Assembly: GCA_029821755.1 (NCBI GenBank)
Contig: JALGSV010000004.1
Location: 1 to 64,000 of the forward strand
DNA from: Candidatus Zipacnadum vermilionense
GTDB taxonomy: Bacteria; Armatimonadota; Zipacnadia; Zipacnadales; Zipacnadaceae
Length of the DNA stretch: 64,000 nucleotides
Direction of reading: 5' to 3'
Part shown: positions 50,001 to 58,278 of the stretch, piece after piece
Numbering within the stretch: position 1 is the stretch's first letter
Layout of the letters: each line of letters opens with the position of its first letter
The notes under the pieces: generated by a model
What the model saw: only the letters and a program-made list of their open reading frames with translations
Told to the model about the DNA's origin: nothing
The model's database searches: none
Translations under genes and position numbers: made by a program

Positions 50001-50956
50001 CGCAGGCGGTGGTGAGCGACTGGTTCGCGCACTTGGCCTGGTGGTGGCGGCCCTCGGAGGCGGGGCGGATGCTGGAGCGGCCGGACCTGCCGGTGTATGA
50101 ACTACGATTGGAGAAGGACCTGTCGGCGCGCATGGTGAGCGAGCAGGACCTGGTGGTAATGAACCTCCCGGCGCTGTCCGACGAGGGCGAGCCGGGGGAG
50201 GGCTGGCTCCTGGGCGCGGGGCAGAGCATCGAGGAGTTGCGCTCCAAGCCCGACCCGGCGCGGCGCGTGCTGTTCCGCACGGAGATAACGCTGCCCCAGA
50301 CATGGAAGCCGGCGGACGAATTCGTGCTGGCCATCCGCTCCTTTAGCTACCCCGGCACCGCCGGGCCGGTGGACGCGTATTTGAATGGTACGCGGGTGAT
50401 GGAGCAGATCGACAGCAAGGCAACCGGCTATGACCCGCTGGACGGGGGCGCGACGGCGACGGTAACGGATGCGCTGCGTTTCGACAAGCCGAACGTCTTG
50501 GTGATCGTGACCAACCAGTACGGTTTTAACGGCGAGATCGCACTGCAACGGCGACCAGCGGTGGCGGAGGAGATCGAGATCACGGGGACGTGGCAAGTGC
50601 AGACCGACGAGAACAGCGGGGTCGCAGCGGTGACGCTACCGGGGACGATGAAGGGCCTGTTCGCGCAGAAGGACGACATCGTCATTCCGACCGCCTGGAA
50701 GAACGCGCGGGTGTTCCTAGGCCTCAACCTGAAAGACCCGGCGGACTACGACGCCTTCGCCATCAACGGCAAGATGGTCTTCCACCCGGTCAACTGGTAC
50801 AAGCCGGTACGGTACATGGACATCACGCCGTGGGTAAAGTTCGGCGAGAAGAACAGCCTGGTGGTGATCACCAAGTCGGCGACGAAGACCTGGACGCCGG
50901 GGACGCTGACAGTGGAGGGGATAGTGTTGCAGAGGGTGGAGAAGGAAGGGCTGTAA
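47072..50956 (+). CDS. Large secreted GH42-like multidomain glycosidase
   Basis: A 1294-residue exported protein starting at ATG 47072 after AAGGAG, with a signal peptide (LVLMVVVLALVGCVWVVPVAA). A GH42-like barrel begins near residue 140 (FDHYGIGSWYPQYWGDDN) and contains KQRGYTRASLGEAWYGDRRR with SWDQVPFP. It is interrupted at residues 350-510 by a galactose-binding-type jelly roll (WYRGTLNVADKWLNDRRKRG; GRNSIAYLENDP). The barrel then resumes (YDWRTYVSWCIADKMEQTIK; GVPASAEFGGGIETVAGLKR). An amidotransferase-like trimerisation domain follows (YVEAGGTYVALQETGRHTFT), and two further beta-sandwich domains fill the C-terminus. The insertion of a sugar-binding module inside the barrel is unusual for GH42. 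Substrate unknown; a beta-galactoside-type linkage is only an inference from the family. Confidence 0.72.
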   Translation: MKTGYRRLVLMVVVLALVGCVWVVPVAAEVLRGFGEVTVAPMPAGALGGYIFACESPDKALVLMHKLGRDLEQSATVAVSWEEVKVGEATASVLVRPGLGAFLPAVVGSKVLVFTIVQQQGLEAALAPAAAQLGGARYFDPAFRYAVYLDKFDHYGIGSWYPQYWGDDNTKGKPNSVDDHFAYARKMGLTVQPNGGGHLLTNLLPKIREYDRPYHFAQWLEWSQELALMCPEDLTMPSDLFDVMPSYYGQVSEGGKQLLAYRNWSFQQTVKERVDDPLLVDWLDPNGEVGPWTLHYYWDVSENNRRNMVDWLQKQRGYTRASLGEAWYGDRRRFRSWDQVPFPVSYDFFGWEQDSVQADRLWRVHSGTLAEGLEAGFERSDCDDSQWPGLNMPGGELPAMSWRAKKQQWYRGTLNVADKWLNDRRKRGRIYLNTVTLTSSGGWRNPDYVWVNGEELSGINHCPGYALVGQVDVTDVLKPGRNSIAYLENDPRGGPMGPFFLTTKLYEEYPFADSHLNARYYDWRTYVSWCIADKMEQTIKAIRGVDPDRFIKMHAAEDKYLGIPLQARYGAFGHNTGEGGFFRPWDKRFGYPRGVPASAEFGGGIETVAGLKRWIGWFTFEGLNAFDNFHNIQQMMYGPPAETWVQYMPYLKLANRRDLKKPDIALLWSSLNCHLLPRPVPYCFDIGRGDLQSIGYSYVDMDEVGIKDGLAKDYPVLWDTGTWIMSPETVANIKGYVEAGGTYVALQETGRHTFTKKDAWPIADLTGFRVREIRPMTGTLSILHDQPLFTKLAGKTFYNRGKSIDYSDYNYANKCVALEPVAEGTQVIARYEDGSIAIGMRKLGQGRVIVLGSPFWRDSYDGEGMWWPGEGQCAFLEDILAGLGLQPLATSDSHDIWKEHYLANNGTEEYLALWNPFDTPRTFSVDWTTKHPAAGLYDPKDEQPLAGQINGNNVYLEKVTLGPLETLLVATQPIRAPQAVVSDWFAHLAWWWRPSEAGRMLERPDLPVYELRLEKDLSARMVSEQDLVVMNLPALSDEGEPGEGWLLGAGQSIEELRSKPDPARRVLFRTEITLPQTWKPADEFVLAIRSFSYPGTAGPVDAYLNGTRVMEQIDSKATGYDPLDGGATATVTDALRFDKPNVLVIVTNQYGFNGEIALQRRPAVAEEIEITGTWQVQTDENSGVAAVTLPGTMKGLFAQKDDIVIPTAWKNARVFLGLNLKDPADYDAFAINGKMVFHPVNWYKPVRYMDITPWVKFGEKNSLVVITKSATKTWTPGTLTVEGIVLQRVEKEGL

Positions 50957-51259
50957 CGGGGGTGTCCTATGGCGTCCGGTGACGTGCTACCGTGCTGGGG
51001 GGCGTGAGTCAGGCCGGACTTGAACGTGAAGGATAAGCAGCCGCCGAACCTGCCACACAACGAGCGGATGCGCTGCGCCTCGACCAACTGCGTCGTCCCG
51101 ATGCGCTGTTGGAGATGACGCTCGCCCAGAACGCGCCGTCAGTGGGCGGATACGCGGGGGCGTCGATGAGGGTGCCGTAAGTGGCGCCTGCCCCCCCTAC
51201 TCCTCTCTGGGCGCAAGCGTCCTGGCAGGAGAGAGTGAAGAAAAACAGGAGGAACCAAC
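50957..51259. other. Gap with no intact gene
   Basis: These 303 bases hold a 48-codon open stretch ending at TAA 51178-51180 (with QLRRPDALLEMTLAQNAPSV in it). It has no start signal and may be a gene end left by deletion, but it is too short to assign. The family B repeat at 51201 follows. AGGAGG before 51260 belongs to the next gene. Confidence 0.35.
51201..51235. repeat. Intergenic palindromic repeat, family B
   Basis: TCCTCTCT and AGGAGAGAG arms around GGGCGC-aa-GCGTCC and TGGC. It closely parallels the copy at 45700, including the GGCAGGAGAG segment. Confidence 0.6.
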
Positions 51260-52127
51260 ATGGACCGCAGAAGCTTCTTCTCACTGGTAGGGACGGCGGC
51301 GGCGGTGGCGGGGCCGGGAGCGTTGCTGGCGGGGAGTGCGGCGCCGGCGGAGGCGCGGACGACGCGCCGGCCGGCGCTGATGAAGGTGGGGTGCCAGACC
51401 TTCCCGCATACCGATGAGAACTTGCGCTACTACCAGCGGTGTGGAGTGCACAGCCTGGTCGGATCCTATCCGTCCAAGCCCGGCGGTTCGGGCGAGTGGG
51501 AGGTGGAGGACCTCCTTGCCTATCGCAAGCGCTTGGAGTCCTTCGACATCAGCCTGGATATGGTGCAGGTGCCGTATCCGAGGAACGTGATGCTGGGGAA
51601 GAGTCCGGAGCGGGATGACGAGATCAGGAACATCCGGCAGATGATCCGGGTGGCGAGCAAGGCGGGAGTGCCGACGCTGAAGTATAACCTGCACATCCTC
51701 TGGGTGCTGCGCACCGAGTCGACGCCGGGGCGCGGCGGCGCCATGTACAGCACCTGGGACCTGGCGAAGGGCAGTCGGGAGCGAGTACCACGGGCTGAAC
51801 TTCTGCCAAGGGACGGTGGCGGAGATGCTGGAGAACCCCGGGCGGGACATCTACGAGGTGATCCGCTGGTTCGCCGAGCGCAAGAAGATCCTCCTGGTAC
51901 ACTTTCGCAATATCCGCGGCGGGCGGAACAACTTCCAGGAGGTCTACCCGGACGAGGGGGACGTGGATATGGCGCGGGCCATGCGGATCTACCGCGACGC
52001 GGGGTACGAGCACATGATCATCCCGGACCACATCCCCCCCAGTCCCGAGGACCCGCAGACCAAGATGGGCTACGCCTTCGCCTACGGCTACATCAAGGCG
52101 CTGATCCAGGCGGTGAAGGGGGAGTAG
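51260..52127 (+). pseudogene. Mannonate dehydratase-like gene with internal deletion and frameshift
   Basis: The first part (51260 to about 51775) has a Tat-type signal start (DRRSFFSLVG) and the N-terminal half of a xylose-isomerase-like barrel: KVGCQTFPHTDENLRYYQRC, ISLDMVQVP, and [17 protein letters not shown]. The second part continues in another frame from about 51783: [20 protein letters not shown], then [29 protein letters not shown] and [15 protein letters not shown], which is the mannonate dehydratase (UxuA) C-terminus. In intact relatives a segment of roughly 70-80 residues carrying a conserved C-H-P-x-D-P ligand loop lies between the two. It is absent here. The lesion therefore looks like a deletion that is not a multiple of three. 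UxuA-type enzymes act in hexuronate catabolism. Confidence 0.75.
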
Positions 52128-52188
52128 GGGGCGAGGCGGGGAGAAGAAAGCGGGAATTGCGTGTGGCGTGCTCGGAATTCCGAGGGGG

Positions 52189-53367
52189 TCAACTGGATGG
52201 GTACTCGTCCTCATGCATGTGCGTCATGCGCGGGTCCGCGAAGTAGCCCAGGTCACTCTTGATTCCGGTGGCGTGCTCCTCGTCTTCGGGCGTCCATTCT
52301 GGCTTGTGTAGGTACACTACGTCGAACGAGAACCCCTTCGGGTCGTGCTGTTCGGTAGCGATTCCCACCACAGTCCTGGATTCCGGGAACATCCCGCGGG
52401 CTACGAAACACCGAAGGCACAGGGACCGCTGTCGGTGCGCTCGCCCTACCTCCTTCGGCAGGGCGAGAAACACGTACACAACGCCGCTCGCCGCGGGCAC
52501 GCACCTGGCGAGCGGCTGCTTCTCGGACGACCGGTAGAACTCGTCGAACGCCTTTCCCAGCAGACGACGGCTGAAACGGTCCTCCCGCGCCATGGTCCGT
52601 AAGGCCAGTTCTGCTCCCCGCGAGTGTCCATCGTACTCCAGTGTTCCTGCCGACAGGTGGTTGCTCACATACTCGATGATCTCGTCCCAAAGATAGCTTA
52701 GCCGGTCGGCCTTCTTCTTGGCTTGGTATTCAGCCTTCTGGGAGAAGCCCTCCCACGATCCCTCCTCCACAGCCAATACACGCCCCTCGGGAAAGCGGCG
52801 GTTCCGGTGCAGGTATATCGCCAACAGGTCCTCCTCGCTGGCGATGATAGTCTCCACCTCTGAAGCCGCAAGGCCCTCCTTCGCGATGAAGTAGTTCACG
52901 ACGTCGGTCACCGTGTCCAATTCGTGCAGTATGACCCAGAACGACTTCTCATCCAGCACATGCACGCAGCCCTTCCCGAAGTCGCCGAAGCTAAGCGGCA
53001 GCTTCCCCTTGCCCCCAAGAGCGACCGCCACCCTATGGACGCGTCTGTTCTCTGCTGGAGGCAGTGCAATGGGTGTCGATCCGTCTGACGTGAAGACCGA
53101 TGCCGCAGATGACAGCCTTCTGGCCGCGCCGTAGACCTGTCTCACCGACTTCTCGATAGCTTTCCTCTCCCAGCGGTCCCACTCGGTAAGGGTCATGCTG
53201 GGCGCGGCTGTCACCTCCTTGACACTGAGAATGATAACGTCGGGCTCGCAAACGACGAGAACATCGCAGAGCTCCCTTCCCCGCTTGACCTGGGGGTTTG
53301 CGTAGCTCCAGAGGGACAGGAAGGACCGTCTGCAGACCTGGAAGACGATCTCCTCGGAGCGGTTCAT
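52189..53367 (-). CDS. Uncharacterised protein with nuclease-like N-terminus
   Basis: A 392-residue soluble protein. I do not recognise a named family. Residues 1-60 contain GRELCDVLVVCEPDVIILSV followed by KEV, a hydrophobic-strand pattern with Glu, Asp and a V-K pair that is compatible with a PD-(D/E)XK (NERD- or Mrr-like) nuclease core. The rest is mixed alpha/beta with a Lys-rich helix (FSQKAEYQAKKKADRLSYLW). ATG 53367 follows GGAGGT; a GTG at 53379 lies inside that tract and is rejected. GC is low for the window (67 of 120 bases in 52681-52740 plus 52861-52920, 56%), and codon use looks unlike its neighbours, which suggests transfer. It sits alone between two broken genes. Confidence 0.6.
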   Translation of the reverse strand: MNRSEEIVFQVCRRSFLSLWSYANPQVKRGRELCDVLVVCEPDVIILSVKEVTAAPSMTLTEWDRWERKAIEKSVRQVYGAARRLSSAASVFTSDGSTPIALPPAENRRVHRVAVALGGKGKLPLSFGDFGKGCVHVLDEKSFWVILHELDTVTDVVNYFIAKEGLAASEVETIIASEEDLLAIYLHRNRRFPEGRVLAVEEGSWEGFSQKAEYQAKKKADRLSYLWDEIIEYVSNHLSAGTLEYDGHSRGAELALRTMAREDRFSRRLLGKAFDEFYRSSEKQPLARCVPAASGVVYVFLALPKEVGRAHRQRSLCLRCFVARGMFPESRTVVGIATEQHDPKGFSFDVVYLHKPEWTPEDEEHATGIKSDLGYFADPRMTHMHEDEYPSS

Positions 53368-53546
53368 CGGAACAGCCACCTCCGTGTGGGCGCGCGAACA
53401 GCATACTCGGCGCCAATCCGGGGTCGCGGAAAAGCATGCTCAGACCACTGGCTTCCTTGTCCCCGGGCGCGCTCTGTCGCAGTCGACCGCGTTTCTCCTG
53501 CTACGAGCGCTACCGCTCGTGATCGCGCCCCCTACCTTTTGCCCCC

Positions 53547-54491
53547 TCAGTAATCCCTCGGGTCCATCCGCGCCCACTTGTTCTGCATGGGCTTCCAGGT
53601 GATGACGTTCTTGGCACTGGCGTAAAGCGGACCTACGCTCAGGTTCTCGTCCATCACCTTCAGGTAGATCTTGACCTCCAGCGTGTCCGGGTCGAAGCTG
53701 CCGTCTATGGTGTAGACGGCCATGCTGGGGGAGTACCACTGGCGGCGTACCGTCTTGGTGGTGGCGCCGTCGGTTACCTCGACCTTGTCTATCCGCACCG
53801 TGGTCGCCCCATCGGTGGCGGTGAAGCCCCAGAGACCCTCCGATACCGGCAGGCCAAAGACGCTGACCTGCGGGCTGTAGGTGTTCTCGCTCTGGCTGGT
53901 GAAGGTGCCTACCACCGTGCCCTCGGTGCCCAGTTGCGCCGGGTCGAAGTCGCCGGTAGCGTAGTCGTAGACGTTCTTGATGCGTTGTCCCGCGGCCAGG
54001 AGACTGCCGTTGAAGACATCACTGGCGCCCTCCTTCATTTCCACCAGGGCCACGCAGATGAGGCCGGGGGCGGCGAAGGTGCTCACCCGCGACTGACACC
54101 AGGGGCCGGGGGTGGCCGCGAGAACGAGCTGGTCCACGTCGATGTTCTGGCGGCCGGAGGTGGTCCGGTAGAGCAGGGCCAGGCTGGCGTCGAACTGACC
54201 GTACTTGAGCCGAACTCTGAACTGGCCCCTCCCGGTGCTGGTCTGCTCGAAGTCGGCCCAGGTGATAGCGTGGAAGTCGAGGCTGGCGAGGCGGCTGGTG
54301 ACCTTGGCTAGCTTTAGCTTGATCGGCGGCAGTTGCTTGGTCTGGCCCTCGGCGAGAGTGCCGGTGAGAGCGCTCTCCAGCGTGTAGTCCGTGGTCGTGG
54401 CCATGACCTGATAGCCGCGGTCGGCGGCGACGCGCTCCAGGCGGAAATGGCCCTGGGCGTCGGTACAAGCACCGCGCGGGGCTCCGTTGAG
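53547..54491 (-). pseudogene. C-terminal fragment behind an in-frame TAG
   Basis: This is the same reading frame as the 54492-57287 gene, continuing directly after its TAG stop. The sequence spans the lesion smoothly: PLAGASV, stop, then LNGAPRGACTDAQGHFRLER, which together form one carboxypeptidase-regulatory-like domain. A single CAG-to-TAG change would explain it. The rest (315 codons) is beta-rich with a C-terminal lipocalin- or CARDB-like pattern. Translation could restart at ATG 54404, but this would cut a domain in half and leave the product without a signal peptide. Confidence 0.65.
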
Positions 54492-57287
54492 CTAGACGCT
54501 GGCACCGGCAAGGGGGCGGCCGTTGGCCTCGTTCAGGACCGTGCCCTCGACGATAGCGCGTGGGCCGGGCTGCAGGCTCAGGTCCACCCGGCACTCGCCC
54601 TGGGGGCCGCGATGCACCTCCTGGGTGACTTGCGCCGGCAGGAAGGAGTAGGCGCCGGCCCGCACCGTCTGCTCGCCTGGAGGCACGTCCAGAATCTGGT
54701 AGTGCGGGCCGGTGACGTAGGTCGGGTGGTAGAAGTCCGTGTTCTGCAGGGCTACGCCTACTGTGTCCCCGGCCAGGAGAGCATCGGTGCTAGTGTCGAA
54801 GACGTCCCCGACTATGATTACCGCCTTCTCCAGGGGGAGAGTGACGGTGGTAGTCTGGTTGGCGGCAACGTTGCAGGCCGGGGCGCAGGAGGGGTAGAAG
54901 CGCGGGTCGGCCCCGGTGCGGCGGGCCTCTATGGCTTTGTTGTCGTAGGCTCCCGGCGGCACGTCCGGGATCTCCAGCACCCCGGTGGCGTCGGTCAACT
55001 GCGCCCACAGATCGCGCAGGGACACGACAGCCTTCGCGATCGGCGTAGTTCCGTCGTCCATGTCCACCACCCGCACGCGCAGCGTACCACCCGGCCCGCG
55101 GACCTTGAAGTTGATGGTGGCGGCATTGTTGGCCCGGCGGCGGTCGGCGAACTTGTCGTCGGGGTCTATCACCACGCGGAGTTGGTGGTTGCCCTCGGCG
55201 ACGGCGGTCAGGTCGACAGGGAAGTCCAGCACCGCAGCGGACAGGTCCGGTTTGCGCGCGATAGCGCCGTAGACGATGGTCTGCGCCAGCGAGCCGCTCC
55301 AGAGGTTGAGCTTGTCGTCCAGGAGGGCTATCGTGCTGCGGGCGAGCTCCTGGTTGTCCAGGAAAACGGCAACGGGGATCTCCTGGAAGAAGTCGGCCAG
55401 GCCGGGGTTGCTCACGACGAGCTGGACGTGGGTAGGTCGCTGCATGTAGCCGGCGCGCCACAGGAGGGTGTTGCTCTTGAGCTGCGGCGGCTGGGCGAGG
55501 GCCAGGTCATTGAGGCCGTAGATGGTTTTGCCGCCGACCTTCTCGCGATCGGCCTTGTTGCTGCCGTCGTAGACGATGTACTCCACCTGGGCCCCGTTGT
55601 TGTCCTCGTTGGCCTCATCGACCTGGTTGTCGGGATCCACCGCGACAGTGATCAGCTTGCGGCCCAGGCCGGTGGCGAGGTGGACGCTCTGGTTGGTGCG
55701 CGGGTAGTCGTAGGTGAGCGCAGCGGGGGCGGGGCCGGGGTCGCGGTCGAGCCGAATCCGGGGCAAGTAAAGGGTGCGCTTCTTGCCGCGGTCGAAGAGC
55801 GGCTTGCGGTGCTCACTGGTATCGGGGATGCGGATCCGTACCTGGGCATTGTCGAGCGTAGCCTCCAGCCACAGGTCGCCGTAGTACTGCGCCCCGTGGT
55901 TGGTTATCTCCACGCGTGGGCGGAGGGTATTGTAGCGCAGCCGCAGGTTCTCGCCCGGGTCGGGTTTGATCAGGGCGACCGTGAAGTCGGGCTTGGCGCC
56001 CTCGATGTCACCTCCCGCGGTAGTTGTCCCCGCATGGGGGTCTTCGGTGGAGTCGGGGCCGCCGCCGCTGACGGTGGCGTAGAAAAGACGGCGAGTATTG
56101 GCCGGAACCTCCCCGCGCTTGACCGCGCGCACCACTACGTGGGCCTTGCCACTGTGGTCGAAACACAGGTTGAGGGTCCCGGAGGCGATGCTGGAGAAGA
56201 CACACGCCTCCGTCTGGGTGCCGGGACGGATCAGGTCTAGTTCCGGCCCTGGGCCGGTGGCGTCGAGCCAGCGGAAATGTAGGGAGGGATCCCCATCGAG
56301 CCGGTAGTGGTAGGCGAGGGCCACATGGCCGTAGCCATCGCTGGCCAGGCGGAACCTATCCCGGGAGATGGTCGCCGAGGCCGGCAGGTCCACGGTGGCG
56401 GATTGCCACTGGTCCTCTCTGACGGCCCCCACCGGGGCCCAGGCTAGCTGGAGCTTGCGTTCGCGGGGGGTGGACTTCGACTCGTGCCAGGCGGCGTAGA
56501 CAAGGTGGTGCGGCCAGTCCAGAGCAAGCTGGGGGCTGGAGATGTTGTCGGGGATGCCGGAGGTCCAGGCGTGGCGGTCACCGTCAGGGGTGATGGCCCA
56601 GTTGGCCTCCACGGTGGGGTTCCTGCCGAGGGGAAGCGTCGCCACGATGGGGACACGGCGATACACTCCCAGCAGGTGCGGCACGCCCCGAGCGCCGGTG
56701 ACGAGCGAGGGGAGTGACTTCTGCGACACCACGGTAGAGAGCTTGGTCTCCTCCCACTGTCCGGCCACCTTGCGGTAGAAGCGGAAGCGGGTCTCACTAC
56801 GGGCGATAAGGGGCTCTCCGGTGGGATCGAGGGCGATAGCGGTTCCCGAGGCACCGTCGTCAGTCACCAGCTCCGGCTGGGACCAGTGTCCGTTCTGCCA
56901 GTGCCAGTAGTAGACCTTGCGGGCCCAACTGCCGGCAAAATGATAGCCGCCTGCCGGCTGTCCGGCGATCAGGTGGCGAGTCTTAAGGCTGCTAGCAGAG
57001 GTGGCTCCAGCAGGCATGGGGAGCGCTGACTGCTGCCAACCACCGGTAGCCTGGAGCACGGAGAAGAACCCCCACTTGTCGTCGGGGCCTCGCCCCAGGT
57101 ATACCACCATCACCCGCCCGGCAAGGTTGGTAGCCAGGGCGGGCGGGTCCGTCTGAGGGAGGTAGTCGGGAGCGGTGATGGGGATTAGGGTGGAGGCGGT
57201 TACTTCGGCTCGCACCGGCAGAGCGTTGGCACAAGCGACTATCAGGGCAGACAACGCGACTACGGAGGATTGCCGCATCTTTCTCAT
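54492..57287 (-). CDS. Secreted CARDB/carboxypeptidase-regulatory-domain protein, cut by in-frame TAG
   Basis: 931 residues to the TAG at 54492-54494. The signal peptide is VVALSALIVACANALPVRAE. Residues 30-420 form a predicted beta-propeller (repeated W/F-rich strands such as RVMVVYLGRGPDDKWGFFSV and HVALAYHYRLDGDPSLHFRW). CARDB-type Ig modules follow near residues 440-560 (VDPDNQVDEANEDNNGAQVE) and 620-730 (VVIDPDDKFADRRRANNAAT). Then come carboxypeptidase-regulatory-like repeats (VSLRDLWAQLTDATGVLEIP; GTVLNEANGRPLAGASV). It probably acts as a cell-surface or adhesion protein, with no catalytic residues seen. A good -10 box lies 105 bases upstream. The intact protein would have about 1246 residues. 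Confidence 0.7.
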   Translation of the reverse strand: MRKMRQSSVVALSALIVACANALPVRAEVTASTLIPITAPDYLPQTDPPALATNLAGRVMVVYLGRGPDDKWGFFSVLQATGGWQQSALPMPAGATSASSLKTRHLIAGQPAGGYHFAGSWARKVYYWHWQNGHWSQPELVTDDGASGTAIALDPTGEPLIARSETRFRFYRKVAGQWEETKLSTVVSQKSLPSLVTGARGVPHLLGVYRRVPIVATLPLGRNPTVEANWAITPDGDRHAWTSGIPDNISSPQLALDWPHHLVYAAWHESKSTPRERKLQLAWAPVGAVREDQWQSATVDLPASATISRDRFRLASDGYGHVALAYHYRLDGDPSLHFRWLDATGPGPELDLIRPGTQTEACVFSSIASGTLNLCFDHSGKAHVVVRAVKRGEVPANTRRLFYATVSGGGPDSTEDPHAGTTTAGGDIEGAKPDFTVALIKPDPGENLRLRYNTLRPRVEITNHGAQYYGDLWLEATLDNAQVRIRIPDTSEHRKPLFDRGKKRTLYLPRIRLDRDPGPAPAALTYDYPRTNQSVHLATGLGRKLITVAVDPDNQVDEANEDNNGAQVEYIVYDGSNKADREKVGGKTIYGLNDLALAQPPQLKSNTLLWRAGYMQRPTHVQLVVSNPGLADFFQEIPVAVFLDNQELARSTIALLDDKLNLWSGSLAQTIVYGAIARKPDLSAAVLDFPVDLTAVAEGNHQLRVVIDPDDKFADRRRANNAATINFKVRGPGGTLRVRVVDMDDGTTPIAKAVVSLRDLWAQLTDATGVLEIPDVPPGAYDNKAIEARRTGADPRFYPSCAPACNVAANQTTTVTLPLEKAVIIVGDVFDTSTDALLAGDTVGVALQNTDFYHPTYVTGPHYQILDVPPGEQTVRAGAYSFLPAQVTQEVHRGPQGECRVDLSLQPGPRAIVEGTVLNEANGRPLAGASV

Positions 57288-57391
57288 CCTCTCGGCCTAG
57301 ACTGGCTTTTCAGTTGCCTCCAAGACAGCGGTATTGCGGGGTTCGCCGACGGTGGAGGATGAGGGCGGCGGACCGTCCCCAAACTAAATTT

Positions 57392-57421
57392 ATTATACCC
57401 CATCTCGTAGAGAACGCGCAA
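57392..57421 (-). promoter_or_regulatory. Promoter of the CARDB-type gene
   Basis: On the minus strand TATAAT (57392-57397) is a perfect -10 box. TTGCGC (57416-57421) at 18-base spacing is a weak -35. The leader to ATG 57287 would be about 98 bases. Confidence 0.55.
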
Positions 57422-57584
57422 TCAATAATTCTATCTGTTAGTGCCCTGCTTCTTGAGTGAACCGCTGGCAACGGCAGCCGGGTATAGCGGGAGGACAGGA
57501 CTCGCCGTGGACTTCGTGTACAGCTCATCGCAGCCTCTCCCGCAGTCGCGTCACCGGCAAGTCAAAGCTAGATGCTGCGACCGA

Positions 57585-58258
57585 CTATCGTGTCGGTTTT
57601 CTCACAGCGATGCCGGCGCGCTGCTCGCAGCGCTGGGCGTTATCGTTCATGACGGCCTGGGCCCAGGACGCGCCCAGTCGTTGGGTAAGGCGCGCGGCGA
57701 GGGCGCGGAGCTTCTCCGTCGCTGGCAAGACCCGGCGCGCTGGGGGTGAAGGGTTCGGGCGCGCGGCAGAGCTGGGCCGCGAAGGGGTAGTCAAGCCCGG
57801 CCAGCACGCGATCCTGCAAGAGCCCCGGCCAGATCCCACGAGGCCAGATTGTCCACGCACATCCCGGCGGAGCTGTCGAAATCGCCCAGGGCGAGGTAGA
57901 CGTTCGGGGAGGAATGGGCCGCGATAAGCGCCTCCCGCCAGAAGAAGCTGCCGCCGTGGAGCGCGACCAGGGGCAGATCGGGACGAGCCCGGACGATGCG
58001 CTCCAACTCCAGCGGGTGGTAGTCCAGGGACACACCTTGTCCAGGGACAGCCGAGTCGGGCGCGGGGACGCTGCCAGTGTGGAAGAGGACCGGCAGGCCC
58101 AGGCGCTGGGCCCCGCGGTAGTAGGGGAGGGGGGGCTCGTTATCGCCATAGTAAGGACCGGTGACACCGAAGAGCCAGACGTGATCCACGACGGCGCGGT
58201 ACTCGGCGACCAGGCGGTCAATCTGCTCCGGCGCGCACCAATCGGTGGCCAGGTGCAT
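57585..58258 (-). pseudogene. Decayed amidohydrolase (Amidohydro_2 type)
   Basis: Three frames must be joined to read one protein. Frame 1 (58258 to about 57830): MHLATDWCAPEQIDRLVAEY, LPVLFHTGSVPAPDSA, then LVALHGGSFFWREALIAA and DFDSSAGMCVDNLASWDLAG. Frame 2: LLQDRVLAGLDYPFAAQLCR. Frame 3: EKLRALAARLTQRLGASWAQ then AVMNDNAQRCEQRAGI, stop at 57585. The order matches a metal-dependent TIM-barrel hydrolase of the amidohydrolase-2 family, with the DxHxH-like start visible as IDCHMH just upstream of the ATG. There is no good start codon before that motif. Two frameshifts and a lost start argue for true decay rather than one sequencing error. Confidence 0.72.
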
Positions 58259-58278
58259 ATGGCAGTCAATCCAAATCT

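Noticed and set aside
54492-54494. TAG read through as an amino acid (for example pyrrolysine)
   Set aside because: Several intact genes in the window end in TAG (9710, 45660, 47014, 59003), so the codon is a normal stop here. No recoding signal is seen, and the domain needs no unusual residue at this point.
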